Source of the DNA: Nemertoderma westbladi
Taxonomy: Eukaryota; Xenacoelomorpha; Nemertodermatida; Nemertodermatidae
Reading direction: 5' to 3'
NCBI GenBank assembly: GCA_032718475.1
Contig: JAUCBJ010003662.1
Span: forward strand, 33,802 to 97,801
DNA length: 64,000 nt
Below the pieces are notes generated by a model. It saw only the letters and a program-made list of their open reading frames with translations, did not search any database and was not told where the DNA came from. Shown piece by piece: positions 1 to 14,000 of the stretch (positions within the stretch are counted from its first letter, which is position 1; every line of letters starts with the position of its first letter). The position numbers and the translations under genes were made by a program.

Positions 1-3000
1 TGTTTGTTTGCTCACCTGTTCAGTTGTATTACGTGGTTCTGTTGTTTGTTTGCTCACCTGTTCAGTTATATTACGTGGTTCTGTTGTTTGTTTGCTCACC
101 TGTTCAGTTATATTACGTGGTTCTGTTGTTTGTTTGCTCACCTGTTCAGTTGTATTACGTGGTTCTGTTGTTTGTTTGCTCACCTGTTCAGTTTTATTAC
201 GTGGTTCTGTTGTTTGTTTGCTCACCTGTTCAGTTATATTACGTGGGTCTGTTGTTTGTTTGCTCACCTGTTCAGTTGTACATGTATTCCATGGTTCTGT
301 TGTTTGTTTGCTCACCTGTTCAGGTTTTTTACGTGGTTCTGTTGTTTGTTTGCTCACCTGTTCAGTTGTATTACGTGGTTCTGTTGTTTGTTTGCTCACC
401 TGTTCAGTTGTATTACGTGGTTCTGTTGTTTGTTTGCTCACCTGTTCAGTTGTATTACGTGGTTCTGTTGTTTGTTTGCTCACCTGTTCAGTTTTATTAC
501 GTGGTTCTGTTGTTTGTTTGCTCGGCTGTTCAGTTATATTACGTGGTTCTGTTGTTTGTTTGCTCACCTGTTCAGTTATATTACGTGGTTCTGTTGTTTG
601 TTTGCTCACCTGTTCAGTTTTATTACGTGGTTCTGTTGTTTGTTTGCTCACCTGTTCAGTTATATTACGTGGTTCTGTTGTTTGTTTGCTCACCTGTTCA
701 GTTGTATTACGTGGTTCTGTTGTTTGTTTGCTCACCTGTTCAGTTTTATTACGTGGTTCTGTTGTTTGTTTGCTCACCTGTTCAGTTGTATTACGTGGTT
801 CTGTTGTTTGTTTGCTCACCTGTTCAGTTTTATTACGTGGTTCTGTTGTTTGTTTGCTCACCTGTTCAGTTTTATAACGTGGTTCTGTTGTTTGTTTGCT
901 CACCTGTTCAGTTGTATTACGTGGTTCTGTTGTTAGTTTGCTCACCTTTTCAGTTTTATTACGTGGTTCTGTTGTTTGTTTGCTCACCTGTTCAGTTTTA
1001 TTACGTGGTTCTGTTGTTTGTTTGCTCACCTGTTCAGTTGTATTACGTGGTTCTGTTGTTTGTTTGCTCACCTGTTCAGTTTTATTACGTGGTTCTGTTG
1101 TTTGTTTGCTCATCTGTTCAGTTTTATTACGTGGTTCTGTTGTTTGTTTGCTCACCTGTTCAGTTTTATTACGTGGTTCTGTTGTTTGTTTGCTCACCTG
1201 TTCAGTTGTATTACGTGGTTCTGATGTTTGTTTACTCACCTGTTTAGTTTTTGTTTGCTCACCTGTTCAGTTTTATTACGTGGTTCTGTTGTTTGTTTAC
1301 TCACCTGTTTAGTTTTTGTTTGCTCACCTGTTCAGTTGTATTACGTGGTTCTGTTGTTTGTTTGCTCACCTGTTCAGTTTTATTACGTGGTTCTGTTGTT
1401 TGTTTGCTCACCTGTTCAGTTTTATTACGTGGTTCTGTTGTTTGTTTGCTCACCTGTTCAGTTGTAATACGTGGTTCTGTTGTTTGTTTGCTCACCTGTT
1501 CAGTTGTATTACGTGGTTCTGTTGTTTGTTTGCTCACCTGTTCAGGTTTTTTTTACGTGGTTCTGTTGTTTGTTTGCTCACCTGTTCAGTTGTATTACGT
1601 GGTTCTGTTGTTTGTTTGCTCACCTGTTCAGTTTTATTACGTGGTTCTGTTGTTTGTTTGCTCACCTGTTCAGTTGTAATACGTGGTTCTGTTGTTTGTT
1701 TGCTCACCTGTTCAGTTGTATTACGTGGTTCTGTTGTTTGTTTGCTCACCTGTTCAGGTTTTTTTTACGTGGTTCTGTTGTTTGTTTGCTCACCTGTTCA
1801 GTTGTATTACGTGGTTCTATTGTTTGTTTGCTCACCTGTTCAGTTGTATTACGTGGTTCTGTTGTTTGTTTGCTCACCTGTTCAGTTGTATTACGTGGTT
1901 CTGTTGTTTGTTTGCTCACCTGTTCAGTTTTATTACGTGGTTCTGTTGTTTGTTTGCTCACCTGTTCAGTTGTATTACGTGGTTCTGTTGTTTGTTTGCT
2001 CACCTGTTCAGTTGTATTACGTGGTTCTGCTGATTGTTTGCTCACCTGTTCAGTTGTATTACGTGGTTCTGTTGTTTGTTTGCTCACCTGTTCAGTTGTA
2101 TTACGTGGTTCTGTTGTTTGTTTGCTCACCTGTTCAGTTTTATTACGTGGTTCTGTTGTTTGTTTGCTCACCTGTTCAGTTGTATTACGTGGTTCTGTTG
2201 TTTGTTTGCTCACCTGTTCAGTTGTATTACGTGGTTCTGCTGTTTGTTTGCTCACCTGTTCAGTTGTATTACGTGGTTCTGTTGTTTGTTTGCTCACCTG
2301 TTCAGTTTTATTACGTGGTTCTGTTGTTTGTTTACTCACCTGTTCAGTTGTATTACGTGGTTCTGTTGTTTGTTTGCTCACCTGTTCAGTTTTATTACGT
2401 GGTTCTGTTGTTTGTTTGCTCACATGTTCAGTTGTATTACGTGGTTCTGTTGTTTGTTTGCTCACCTGTTCAGTTGTATTACGTGGTTCTGTTGTTTGTT
2501 TGCTCACCTGTTTAGTTTTTGTTTGCTCACCTGTTCAGTTTTATTACGTGGTTCTGTTGTTTGTTTACTCACCTCTTTACTTTTTGTTTGCTCACCTGTT
2601 CAGTTGTATTACGTGGTTCTGTTGTTTGTTTGCTCACCTGTTCAGTTTTATTACGTGGTTCTGTTGTTTGTTTGCTCACCTGTTCAGTTTTATTACGTGG
2701 TTCTGTTGTTTGTTTGCTCACCTGTTCAGTTGTATTACGTGGTTCTGTTGTTTGTTTGCTCACCTGTTCAGTTTTATTACGTGGTTCTGTTGTTTGTTTG
2801 CTCACCTGTTCAGTTGTATTACGTGGTTCTGTTGTTTGTTTGCTCACCTGTTCAGTTGTATTACGTGGTTCTGTTGTTTGTTTGCTCACCTGTTCAGTTT
2901 TATTACGTGGTTCGGTTGTTTGTTTGCTCACCTGTTCAGTTTTATTACGTGGTTCTGTTGTTTGTTTGCTCACCTGTTCAGTTGTATTACGTGGTTCTGT

Positions 3001-6000
3001 TGTTTGTTTGCTCACCTGTTCAGTTGTATTACGTGGTTCTGTTGTTTGTTTGCTCACCTGTTCAGTTTTATTACGTGGTTCTCTTGCTTGTTTGCTCACC
3101 TGTTCAGTTTTATAACGTGGTTCTGTTGTTTGTTTGCTCACCTGTTCAGTTGTATTACGTGGTTCTGTTGTTTGTTTGCTCACCTGTTCAGTTTTATTAC
3201 GTGGTTCTGTTGTTTGTTTACTCACCTGTTCAGTTGTATTACGTGGTTCTGTTGTTTGTTTGCTCACCTGTTCAGTTGTATTACGTGGTTCTGTTGTTTG
3301 TTTGCTCACCTGTTCAGTTGTATTACGTGGTTCTGTTGTTTGTTTGCTCACCTGTTCAGTTTTATTACGTGGTTCTGTTGTTTGTTTGCTCACCTGTTCA
3401 GTTGTATTACGTGGTTCTGTTGTTTGTTTGCTCACCTGTTTAGTTTTTGTTTGCTCACCTGTTCAGTTTTATTACGTGGTTCTGTTGTTTGTTTACTCAC
3501 CTCTTTACTTTTTGTTTGCTCACCTGTTCAGTTGTATTACGTGGTTCTGTTGTTTGTTTGCTCACCTGTTCAGTTTTATTACGTGGTTCTGTTGTTTGTT
3601 TGCTCACCTGTTCAGTTTTATTACGTGGTTCTGTTGTTTGTTTGCTCACCTGTTCAGTTGTATTACGTGGTTCTGTTGTTTGTTTGCTCACCTGTTCAGT
3701 TTTATTACGTGGTTCTGTTGTTTGTTTGCTCACCTGTTCAGTTGTATTACGTGGTTCTGTTGTTTGTTTGCTCACCTGTTCAGTTGTATTACGTGGTTCT
3801 GTTGTTTGTTTGCTCACCTGTTCAGTTTTATTACGTGGTTCGGTTGTTTGTTTGCTCACCTGTTCAGTTTTATTACGTGGTTCTGTTGTTTGTTTGCTCA
3901 CCTGTTCAGTTGTATTACGTGGTTCTGTTGTTTGTTTGCTCACCTGTTCAGTTGTATTACGTGGTTCTGTTGTTTGTTTGCTCACCTGTTCAGTTTTATT
4001 ACGTGGTTCTCTTGCTTGTTTGCTCACCTGTTCAGTTTTATAACGTGGTTCTGTTGTTTGTTTGCTCACCTGTTCAGTTGTATTACGTGGTTCTGTTGTT
4101 TGTTTGCTCACCTGTTCAGTTATATTACGTGGTTCTGTTGTTTGTTTGCTCACCTGTTCAGTTTTATTACGTGGTTCCGTTGTTTGTTTGCTCACCTGTT
4201 CAGTTTTATTACGTGGTTCTGTTGTTTGTTTGCTCACATGTTCAGTTGTATTACGTGGTTCTGTTGTTTGTTTGCTCACCTGTTCAGTTTTATTACGTGG
4301 TTCTGTTGTTTGTTTGCTCACCTGTTCAGTTTTATTACGTGGTTCTGTTGTTTGTTTGCTCACCTGTTCAGTTGTATTACGTGGTTCTGTTGTTTGTTTG
4401 CTCACCTGTTCAGTTATATTACGTGGTTCTGTTGTTTGTTTGCTCACCTGTTCAGTTATATTACGTGGTTCTGTTGTTTGTTTGCTCACCTGTTCAGTTG
4501 TATTACGTGGTTCTGTTGTTTGTTTGCTCACCTGTTCAGTTGTATTACGTGGTTCTGTTGTTTGTTTGCTCACCTGTTCAGTTTTATTACGTGGTTCTGT
4601 TGTTTGTTTGCTCACCTGTTCAGTTTTATTACGTGGTTCTGTTGTTTGTTTGCTCACCTGTTCAGTTGTATTACGTGGTTCTGTTGTTTGTTTGCTCACC
4701 TGTTCAGTTTTATTACGTGGTTCTGTTGTTTGTTTGCTCACCTGTTCAGTTGTATTACGTGGTTCTGTTGTTTGTTTGCTCACCTGTTCAGTTTTATTAC
4801 GTGGTTCTGTTGTTTGTTTGCTCACCTGTTCAGTTGTATTACGTGGTTCTGTTGTTTGTTTGCTCACCTGTTCAGTTGTATTACGTGGTTCTGTTGTTTG
4901 TTTGCTCACCTGTTCAGTTGTATTACGTGGTTCTGTTGTTTGTTTGCTCACCTGTTCAGTTTTATTACGTGGTTCGGTTGTTTGTTTGCTCACCTGTTCA
5001 GTTTTATTACGTGGTTCTGTTGTTTGTTTGCTCACCTGTTCAGTTGTATTACGTGGTTCTGTTGTTTGTTTGCTCACCTGTTCAGTTGTATTACGTGGTT
5101 CTGTTGTTTGTTTGCTCACCTGTTCAGTTTTATTACGTGGTTCTCTTGCTTGTTTGCTCACCTGTTCAGTTTTATAACGTGGTTCTGTTGTTTGTTTGAT
5201 CACCTGTTCAGTTGTATTACGTGGTTCTGTTGTTTGTTTGCTCACCTGTTCAGTTATATTACGTGGTTCTGTTGTTTGTTTGCTCACCTGTTCAGTTTTA
5301 TTACGTGGTTCCGTTGTTTGTTTGCTCACCTGTTCAGTTTTATTACGTGGTTCTGTTGTTTGTTTGCTCACATGTTCAGTTGTATTACGTGGTTCTGTTG
5401 TTTGTTTGCTCACCTGTTCAGTTTTATTACGTGGTTCTGTTGTTTGTTTGCTCACCTGTTCAGTTTTATTACGTGGTTCTGTTGTTTGTTTGCTCACCTG
5501 TTCAGTTGTATTACGTGGTTCTGTTGTTTGTTTGCTCACCTGTTCAGTTATATTACGTGGTTCTGTTGTTTGTTTGCTCACCTGTTCAGTTATATTACGT
5601 GGTTCTGTTGTTTGTTTGCTCACCTGTTCAGTTGTATTACGTGGTTCTGTTGTTTGTTTGCTCACCTGTTCAGTTTTATTACGTGGTTCTGTTGTTTGTT
5701 TGCTCACCTGTTCAGTTATATTACGTGGGTCTGTTGTTTGTTTGCTCACCTGTTCAGTTGTACATGTATTCCATGGTTCTGTTGTTTGTTTGCTCACCTG
5801 TTCAGGTTTTTTACGTGGTTCTGTTGTTTGTTTGCTCACCTGTTCAGTTGTATTACGTGGTTCTGTTGTTTGTTTGCTCACCTGTTCAGTTGTATTACGT
5901 GGTTCTGTTGTTTGTTTGCTCACCTGTTCAGTTGTATTACGTGGTTCTGTTGTTTGTTTGCTCACCTGTTCAGTTTTATTACGTGGTTCTGTTGTTTGTT

Positions 6001-9000
6001 TGCTCAGCTGTTCAGTTATATTACGTGGTTCTGTTGTTTGTTTGCTCACCTGTTCAGTTATATTACGTGGTTCTGTTGTTTGTTTGCTCACCTGTTCAGT
6101 TTTATTACGTGGTTCTGTTGTTTGTTTGCTCACCTGTTCAGTTTTATAACGTGGTTCTGTTGTTTGTTTGCTCACCTGTTCAGTTGTATTACGTGGTTCT
6201 GTTGTTTGTTTGCTCACCTGTTCAGTTATATTACGTGGTTCTGTTGTTTGTTTGCTCACCTGTTCAGTTTTATTACGTGGTTCCGTTGTTTGTTTGCTCA
6301 CCTGTTCAGTTTTATTACGTGGTTCTGTTGTTTGTTTGCTCACATGTTCAGTTGTATTACGTGGTTCTGTTGTTTGTTTGCTCACCTGTTCAGTTTTATT
6401 ACGTGGTTCTGTTGTTTGTTTGCTCACCTGTTCAGTTTTATTACGTGGTTCTGTTGTTTGTTTGCTCACCTGTTCAGTTGTATTACGTGGTTCTGTTGTT
6501 TGTTTGCTCACCTGTTCAGTTATATTACGTGGTTCTGTTGTTTGTTTGCTCACCTGTTCAGTTATATTACGTGGTTCTGTTGTTTGTTTGCTCACCTGTT
6601 CAGTTGTATTACGTGGTTCTGTTGTTTGTTTGCTCACCTGTTCAGTTGTATTACGTGGTTCTGTTGTTTGTTTGCTCACCTGTTCAGTTTTATTACGTGG
6701 TTCTGTTGTTTGTTTGCTCACCTGTTCAGTTTTATTACGTGGTTCTGTTGTTTGTTTGCTCACCTGTTCAGTTGTATTACGTGGTTCTGTTGTTTGTTTG
6801 CTCACCTGTTCAGTTTTATTACGTGGTTCTGTTGTTTGTTTGCTCACCTGTTCAGTTGTATTACGTGGTTCTGTTGTTTGTTTGCTCACCTGTTCAGTTG
6901 TATTACGTGGTTCTGTTGTTTGTTTGCTCACCTGTTCAGTTTTATTACGTGGTTCGGTTGTTTGTTTGCTCACCTGTTCAGTTTTATTACGTGGTTCTGT
7001 TGTTTGTTTGCTCACCTGTTCAGTTGTATTACGTGGTTCTGTTGTTTGTTTGCTCACCTGTTCAGTTGTATTACGTGGTTCTGTTGTTTGTTTGCTCACC
7101 TGTTCAGTTTTATTACGTGGTTCTCTTGCTTGTTTGCTCACCTGTTCAGTTTTATAACGTGGTTCTGTTGTTTGTTTGCTCACCTGTTCAGTTGTATTAC
7201 GTGGTTCTGTTGTTTGTTTGCTCACCTGTTCAGTTATATTACGTGGTTCTGTTGTTTGTTTGCTCACCTGTTCAGTTTTATTACGTGGTTCCGTTGTTTG
7301 TTTGCTCACCTGTTCAGTTTTATTACGTGGTTCTGTTGTTTGTTTGCTCACATGTTCAGTTGTATTACGTGGTTCTGTTGTTTGTTTGCTCACCTGTTCA
7401 GTTTTATTACGTGGTTCTGTTGTTTGTTTGCTCACCTGTTCAGTTTTATTACGTGGTTCTGTTGTTTGTTTGCTCACCTGTTCAGTTGTATTACGTGGTT
7501 CTGTTGTTTGTTTGCTCACCTGTTCAGTTATATTACGTGGTTCTGTTGTTTGTTTGCTCACCTGTTCAGTTATATTACGTGGTTCTGTTGTTTGTTTGCT
7601 CACCTGTTCAGTTGTATTACGTGGTTCTGTTGTTTGTTTGCTCACCTGTTCAGTTTTATTACGTGGTTCTGTTGTTTGTTTGCTCACCTGTTCAGTTATA
7701 TTACGTGGGTCTGTTGTTTGTTTGCTCACCTGTTCAGTTGTACATGTATTCCATGGTTCTGTTGTTTGTTTGCTCACCTGTTCAGGTTTTTTACGTGGTT
7801 CTGTTGTTTGTTTGCTCACCTGTTCAGTTGTATTACGTGGTTCTGTTGTTTGTTTGCTCACCTGTTCAGTTGTATTACGTGGTTCTGTTGTTTGTTTGCT
7901 CACCTGTTCAGTTGTATTACGTGGTTCTGTTGTTTGTTTGCTCACCTGTTCAGTTTTATTACGTGGTTCTGTTGTTTGTTTGCTCAGCTGTTCAGTTATA
8001 TTACGTGGTTCTGTTGTTTGTTTGCTCACCTGTTCAGTTATATTACGTGGTTCTGTTGTTTGTTTGCTCACCTGTTCAGTTTTATTACGTGGTTCTGTTG
8101 TTTGTTTGCTCACCTGTTCAGTTATATTACGTGGTTCTGTTGTTTGTTTGCTCACCTGTTCAGTTGTATTACGTGGTTCTGTTGTTTGTTTGCTCACCTG
8201 TTCAGTTTTATTACGTGGTTCTGTTGTTTGTTTGCTCACCTGTTCAGTTGTATTACGTGGTTCTGTTGTTTGTTTGCTCACCTGTTCAGTTTTATTACGT
8301 GGTTCTGTTGTTTGTTTGCTCACCTGTTCAGTTTTATAACGTGGTTCTGTTGTTTGTTTGCTCACCTGTTCAGTTGTATTACGTGGTTCTGTTGTTAGTT
8401 TGCTCACCTTTTCAGTTTTATTACGTGGTTCTGTTGTTTGTTTGCTCACCTGTTCAGTTTTATTACGTGGTTCTGTTGTTTGTTTGCTCACCTGTTCAGT
8501 TGTATTACGTGGTTCTGCTGTTTGTTTGCTCACCTGTTCAGTTTTATTACGTGGTTCTGTTGTTTGTTTGCTCATCTGTTCAGTTTTATTACGTGGTTCT
8601 GTTGTTTGTTTGCTCACCTGTTCAGTTTTATTACGTGGTTCTGTTGTTTGTTTGCTCACCTGTTCAGTTGTATTACGTGGTTCTGATGTTTGTTTACTCA
8701 CCTGTTTAGTTTTTGTTTGCTCACCTGTTCAGTTTTATTACGTGGTTCTGTTGTTTGTTTACTCACCTGTTTAGTTTTTGTTTGCTCACCTGTTCAGTTG
8801 TATTACGTGGTTCTGTTGTTTGTTTGCTCACCTGTTCAGTTTTATTACGTGGTTCTGTTGTTTGTTTGCTCACCTGTTCAGTTTTATTACGTGGTTCTGT
8901 TGTTTGTTTGCTCACCTGTTCAGTTGTAATACGTGGTTCTGTTGTTTGTTTGCTCACCTGTTCAGTTGTATTACGTGGTTCTGTTGTTTGTTTGCTCACC

Positions 9001-9970
9001 TGTTCAGGTTTTTTTTACGTGGTTCTGTTGTTTGTTTGCTCACCTGTTCAGTTGTATTACGTGGTTCTGTTGTTTGTTTGCTCACCTGTTCAGTTTTATT
9101 ACGTGGTTCTGTTGTTTGTTTGCTCACCTGTTCAGTTGTAATACGTGGTTCTGTTGTTTGTTTGCTCACCTGTTCAGTTGTATTACGTGGTTCTGTTGTT
9201 TGTTTGCTCACCTGTTCAGGTTTTTTTTACGTGGTTCTGTTGTTTGTTTGCTCACCTGTTCAGTTGTATTACGTGGTTCTATTGTTTGTTTGCTCACCTG
9301 TTCAGTTGTATTACGTGGTTCTGTTGTTTGTTTGCTCACCTGTTCAGTTGTATTACGTGGTTCTGTTGTTTGTTTGCTCACCTGTTCAGTTTTATTACGT
9401 GGTTCTGTTGTTTGTTTGCTCACCTGTTCAGTTGTATTACGTGGTTCTGTTGTTTGTTTGCTCACCTGTTCAGTTGTATTACGTGGTTCTGCTGATTGTT
9501 TGCTCACCTGTTCAGTTGTATTACGTGGTTCTGTTGTTTGTTTGCTCACCTGTTCAGTTGTATTACGTGGTTCTGTTGTTTGTTTGCTCACCTGTTCAGT
9601 TTTATTACGTGGTTCTGTTGTTTGTTTGCTCACCTGTTCAGTTGTATTACGTGGTTCTGTTGTTTGTTTGCTCACCTGTTCAGTTGTATTACGTGGTTCT
9701 GCTGTTTGTTTGCTCACCTGTTCAGTTGTATTACGTGGTTCTGTTGTTTGTTTGCTCACCTGTTCAGTTTTATTACGTGGTTCTGTTGTTTGTTTACTCA
9801 CCTGTTCAGTTGTATTACGTGGTTCTGTTGTTTGTTTGCTCACCTGTTCAGTTGTATTACGTGGTTCTGTTGTTTGTTTGCTCACCTGTTCAGTTGTATT
9901 ACGTGGTTCTGTTGTTTGTTTGCTCACCTGTTCAGTTTTATTACGTGGTTCTGTTGTTTGTTTGCTCACC
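1..9970. repeat. Satellite block duplicated at an offset of 7,462 bp
   Basis: Units at 1-2500 recur at 7463-9960. Shared landmarks include TTTTCAG (949/8411), CTCATCTG (1111/8573), CTGATGTTTG (1222/8684), twin poly-T units and the CTGATTG unit (2030/9492). Near 2.4 kb the copies differ by one 42-bp unit. A third, shorter copy lies at about 22.5-24.5 kb, offset 15,324 from the 7.2-9.2 kb region. Between them, 5.2-6.1 kb and 7.2-8.1 kb repeat at 1,980 bp, which equals 47 units plus the 6-bp insertion. Confidence 0.8.
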
Positions 9971-11089
9971 TGTTCAGTTGTATTACGTGGTTCTGTTGTT
10001 TGTTTGCTCACCTGTTTAGTTTTTGTTTGCTCACCTGTTCAGTTTTATTACGTGGTTCTGTTGTTTGTTTACTCACCTCTTTACTTTTTGTTTGCTCACC
10101 TGTTCAGTTGTATTACGTGGTTCTGTTGTTTGTTTGCTCACCTGTTCAGTTTTATTACGTGGTTCTGTTGTTTGTTTGCTCACCTGTTCAGTTTTATTAC
10201 GTGGTTCTGTTGTTTGTTTGCTCACCTGTTCAGTTGTATTACGTGGTTCTGTTGTTTGTTTGCTCACCTGTTCAGTTTTATTACGTGGTTCTGTTGTTTG
10301 TTTGCTCACCTGTTCAGTTGTATTACGTGGTTCTGTTGTTTGTTTGCTCACCTGTTCAGTTGTATTACGTGGTTCTGTTGTTTGTTTGCTCACCTGTTCA
10401 GTTTTATTACGTGGTTCGGTTGTTTGTTTGCTCACCTGTTCAGTTTTATTACGTGGTTCTGTTGTTTGTTTGCTCACCTGTTCAGTTGTATTACGTGGTT
10501 CTGTTGTTTGTTTGCTCACCTGTTCAGTTGTATTACGTGGTTCTGTTGTTTGTTTGCTCACCTGTTCAGTTGTATTACGTGGTTCTGTTGTTTGTTTGCT
10601 CACCTGTTCAGTTTTATTACGTGGTTCTGTTGTTTGTTTGCTCACCTGTTCAGTTATATTACGTGGTTCTGTTGTTTGTTTGCTCACCTGTTCAGTTATA
10701 TTACGTGGTTCTGTTGTTTGTTTGCTCACCTGTTCAGTTTTATTACGTGGTTCTGTTGTTTGTTTGCTCACCTGTTCAGTTGTATTACGTGGTTCTGTTG
10801 TTTGTTTGCTCACCTGTTCCGTTATATTACGTGGTTCTGTTGTTTGTTTGCTCACCTGTTCAGTTGTATTAGGTGGTTCTGTTGTTTGTTTGCTCACCTG
10901 TTCAGTTTTATTACGTGGTTCTGTTGTTTGTTTGCTCACCTGTTCAGTTGTATTACGTGGTTCTGTTGTTTGTTTGCTCACCTGTTCAGTTTTATTACGT
11001 GGTTCTCTTGCTTGTTTGCTCACCTGTTCAGTTTTATAACGTGGTTCTGTTGTTTGTTTGCTCACCTGTTCAGTTTATTACGTGGTTCT

Positions 11090-14000
11090 GTTGTTTGTTT
11101 GCTCACCTGTTCAGTTTTATTACGTGGTTCTGTTGTTTGTTTTCTCACCTGTTCAGTTGTATTACGTGGTTCTGTTGTTTGTTTGCTCACCTGTTCAGTT
11201 GTATTACGTGGTTCTGTTGTTTGTTTGCTCACCTGTTCAGTTTTATTACGTGGTTCTGTTGTTTGTTTGCTCACCTGTTCAGTTTTATTACGTGGTTCTG
11301 TTGTTTGTTTGCTCACCTGTTCAGTTGTATTACGTGGTTCTGTTGTTTGTTTGCTCACCTGTTCAGTTATATTACGTGGTTCTGTTGTTTGTTTGCTCAC
11401 CTGTTCAGTTTTATTACGTGGTTCTGTTGTTTGTTTGCTCACCTGTTCAGTTGTATTACGTGGTTCTGTTGTTTGTTTGCTCACCTGTTCAGTTTTATTA
11501 CGTGGTTCTCTTGCTTGTTTGCTCACCTGTTCAGTTTTATTACGTGGTTCTGTTGTTTGTTTGCTCACCTGTTCAGTTGTATTACGTGGTTCTGTTGTTT
11601 GTTTGCTCACCTGTTTAGTTTTTGTTTGCTCACCTGTTCAGTTTTATTACGTGGTTCTGTTGTTTGTTTGCTCACCTGTTCAGTTGTATTACGTGGTTCT
11701 GTTGTTTGTTTGCTCACCTGTTCAGTTTTATTACGTGGTTCTGTTGTTTGTTTGCTCACCTGTTCAGTTGTATTACGTGGTTCTGTTGGTTCAGTTTTAT
11801 TACGTGGTTCTGTTGTTTGTTTACTCACCTGTTTAGTTTTTGTTTGCTCACCTGTTCAGTTGTATTACATGGTTCTGTTGTTTGTTTGCTCACCTGTTCA
11901 GTTTTATTACGTGGTTCTGTTGTTTGTTTGCTCACCTGTTTAGTTTTTGTTTGCTTACCTGTTCAGTTTTATTACGTGGTTCTGTTGTTTGTTTGCTCAC
12001 CTGTTCAGTTTTATTACGTGGTTCTGTTGTTTGTTTGCTCACCTGTTCAGTTTTATTACGTGGTTCTGTTGTTTGTTTGCTCACCTGTTCAGTTGTATTA
12101 CGTGGTTCTGTTGTTTGTTTGCTCTCCTGTTCAGTTGTATTACGTGGTTCTGTTGTTTGTTTGCTCACCTGTTCAGTTGTATTACGTGGTTCTGTTGTTT
12201 GTTTGCTCACCTGTTCAGTTTTATTACGTGGTTCTGTTGTTTGTTTGCTCACCTGTTCAGTTGTATTACGTGGTTCTGTTGTTTGTTTGCTCACCTGTTC
12301 AGTTTTATTACGTGGTTCTGTTGTTTGTTTGCTCACCTGTTCAGTTGTATTACGTGGTTCTGTTGTTTGTTTGCTCACCTGTTCAGTTTTATTACGTGGT
12401 TCTGTTGTTTGTTTACTCACCTGTTTAGTTTTTGTTTGCTCACCTGTTCAGTTGTATTACGTGGTTCTGTTGTTTGTTTGCTCACCTGTTCAGTTTTATT
12501 ACGTGGTTCTGTTGTTTGTTTGCTCACCTGTTTAGTTTTTGTTTGCTCACCTGTTCAGTTTTATTACGTGGTTCTGTTGTTTGTTTGCTCACCTGTTCAG
12601 TTTTATTACGTGGTTCTGTTGTTTGTTTGCTCACCTGTTTAGTTTTTGTTTGCTCACCTATTCAGTTTTATTACGTGGTTCTGTTGTTTGTTTGCTCACC
12701 TGTTTAGTTTTTGTTTGCTCACCTGTTCAGTTTTATTACGTGGTTCTGTTGTTTGTTTGCTCACCTGTTCAGTTTTATTACGTGGTTCTGTTGTTTGTTT
12801 GCTCACCTGTTTAGTTTTTGTTTGCTCACCTGTTCAGTTTTATTACGTGGTTCTGTTGTTTGTTTGCTCACCTGTTCAGTTTTATTACGTGGTTCTGTTG
12901 TTTGTTTGCTCACCTGTTTAGTTTTTGTTTGCTCACCTGTTCAGTTTTATTACGTGGTTCTGTTGTTTGTTTGCTCACCTGTTCAGTTTTTGTTTGCTCA
13001 CCTGTTCAGTTTTATTACGTGGTTCTGTTGTTTGTTTGCTCACCTGTTCAGTTTTATTACGTGGTTCTGTTGTTTGTTTGCTCACCTGTTTAGTTTTTGT
13101 TTGCTCACCTGTTCAGTTTTATTACGTGGTTCTGTTGTTTGTTTGCTCACCTGTTCAGTTTTATTACGTGGTTCTGTTGTTTGTGTGCTCACCTGTTCAG
13201 TTTTATTACGTGGTTCTGTTGTTTGTTTGCTCACCTGTTCAGTTTTACTACGTGGTTCTGTTGTTTGTTTGCTCACCTGTTTAGTTTTTGTTTGCTCACC
13301 TGTTCAGTTGTATTACGTGGTTCTGTTGTTTGTTTGCTCACCTGTTCAGTTTTATTACGTGGTTCTGTTGTTTGTTTACTCACCTGTTTAGTTTTTGTTT
13401 GCTCACCTGTTCAGTTGTATTACGTGGTTATGTTGTTTGTTTGCTCACCTGTTCAGTTTTATTACGTGGTTCTGTTGTTTGTTTGCTCACCTGTTTAGTT
13501 TTTGTTTGCTCACCTGTTCAGTTTTATTACGTGGTTCTGTTGTTTGTTTGCTCACCTGTTCAGTTTTATTACGTGGTTCTGTTGTTTGTTTGCTCACCTG
13601 TTCAGTTATATTACGTGGTTCTGTTGTTTGTTTGCTCACCTGTTCAGTTTTATTACGTGGTTCTGTTGTTTGTTTGCTCACCTGTTCAGTTGTATTACGT
13701 GGTTCTGTTGTTTGTTTGCTCACCTGTTCCGTTATATTACGTGGTTCTGTTGTTTGTTTGCTCACCTGTTCAGTTTTATTACGTGGTTCTGTTGTTTGTT
13801 TTCTCACCTGTTCAGTTGTATTACGTGGTTCTGTTGTTTGTTTGCTCACCTGTTCAGTTGTATTACGTGGTTCTGTTGTTTGTTTGCTCACCTGTTCAGT
13901 TTTATTACGTGGTTCTGTTGTTTGTTTGCTCACCTGTTCAGTTTTATTACGTGGTTCTGTTGTTTGTTTGCTCACCTGTTCAGTTGTATTACGTGGTTCT

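Noticed and set aside
3134-8398. Very long plus-strand open frames rich in Cys, Phe, Val and Leu (also many others across the array), which resemble membrane proteins.
   Set aside because: All three forward frames are open together because the unit length is a multiple of 3 and contains no stop. The products switch frame at every 23-bp unit. They are translations of a satellite.
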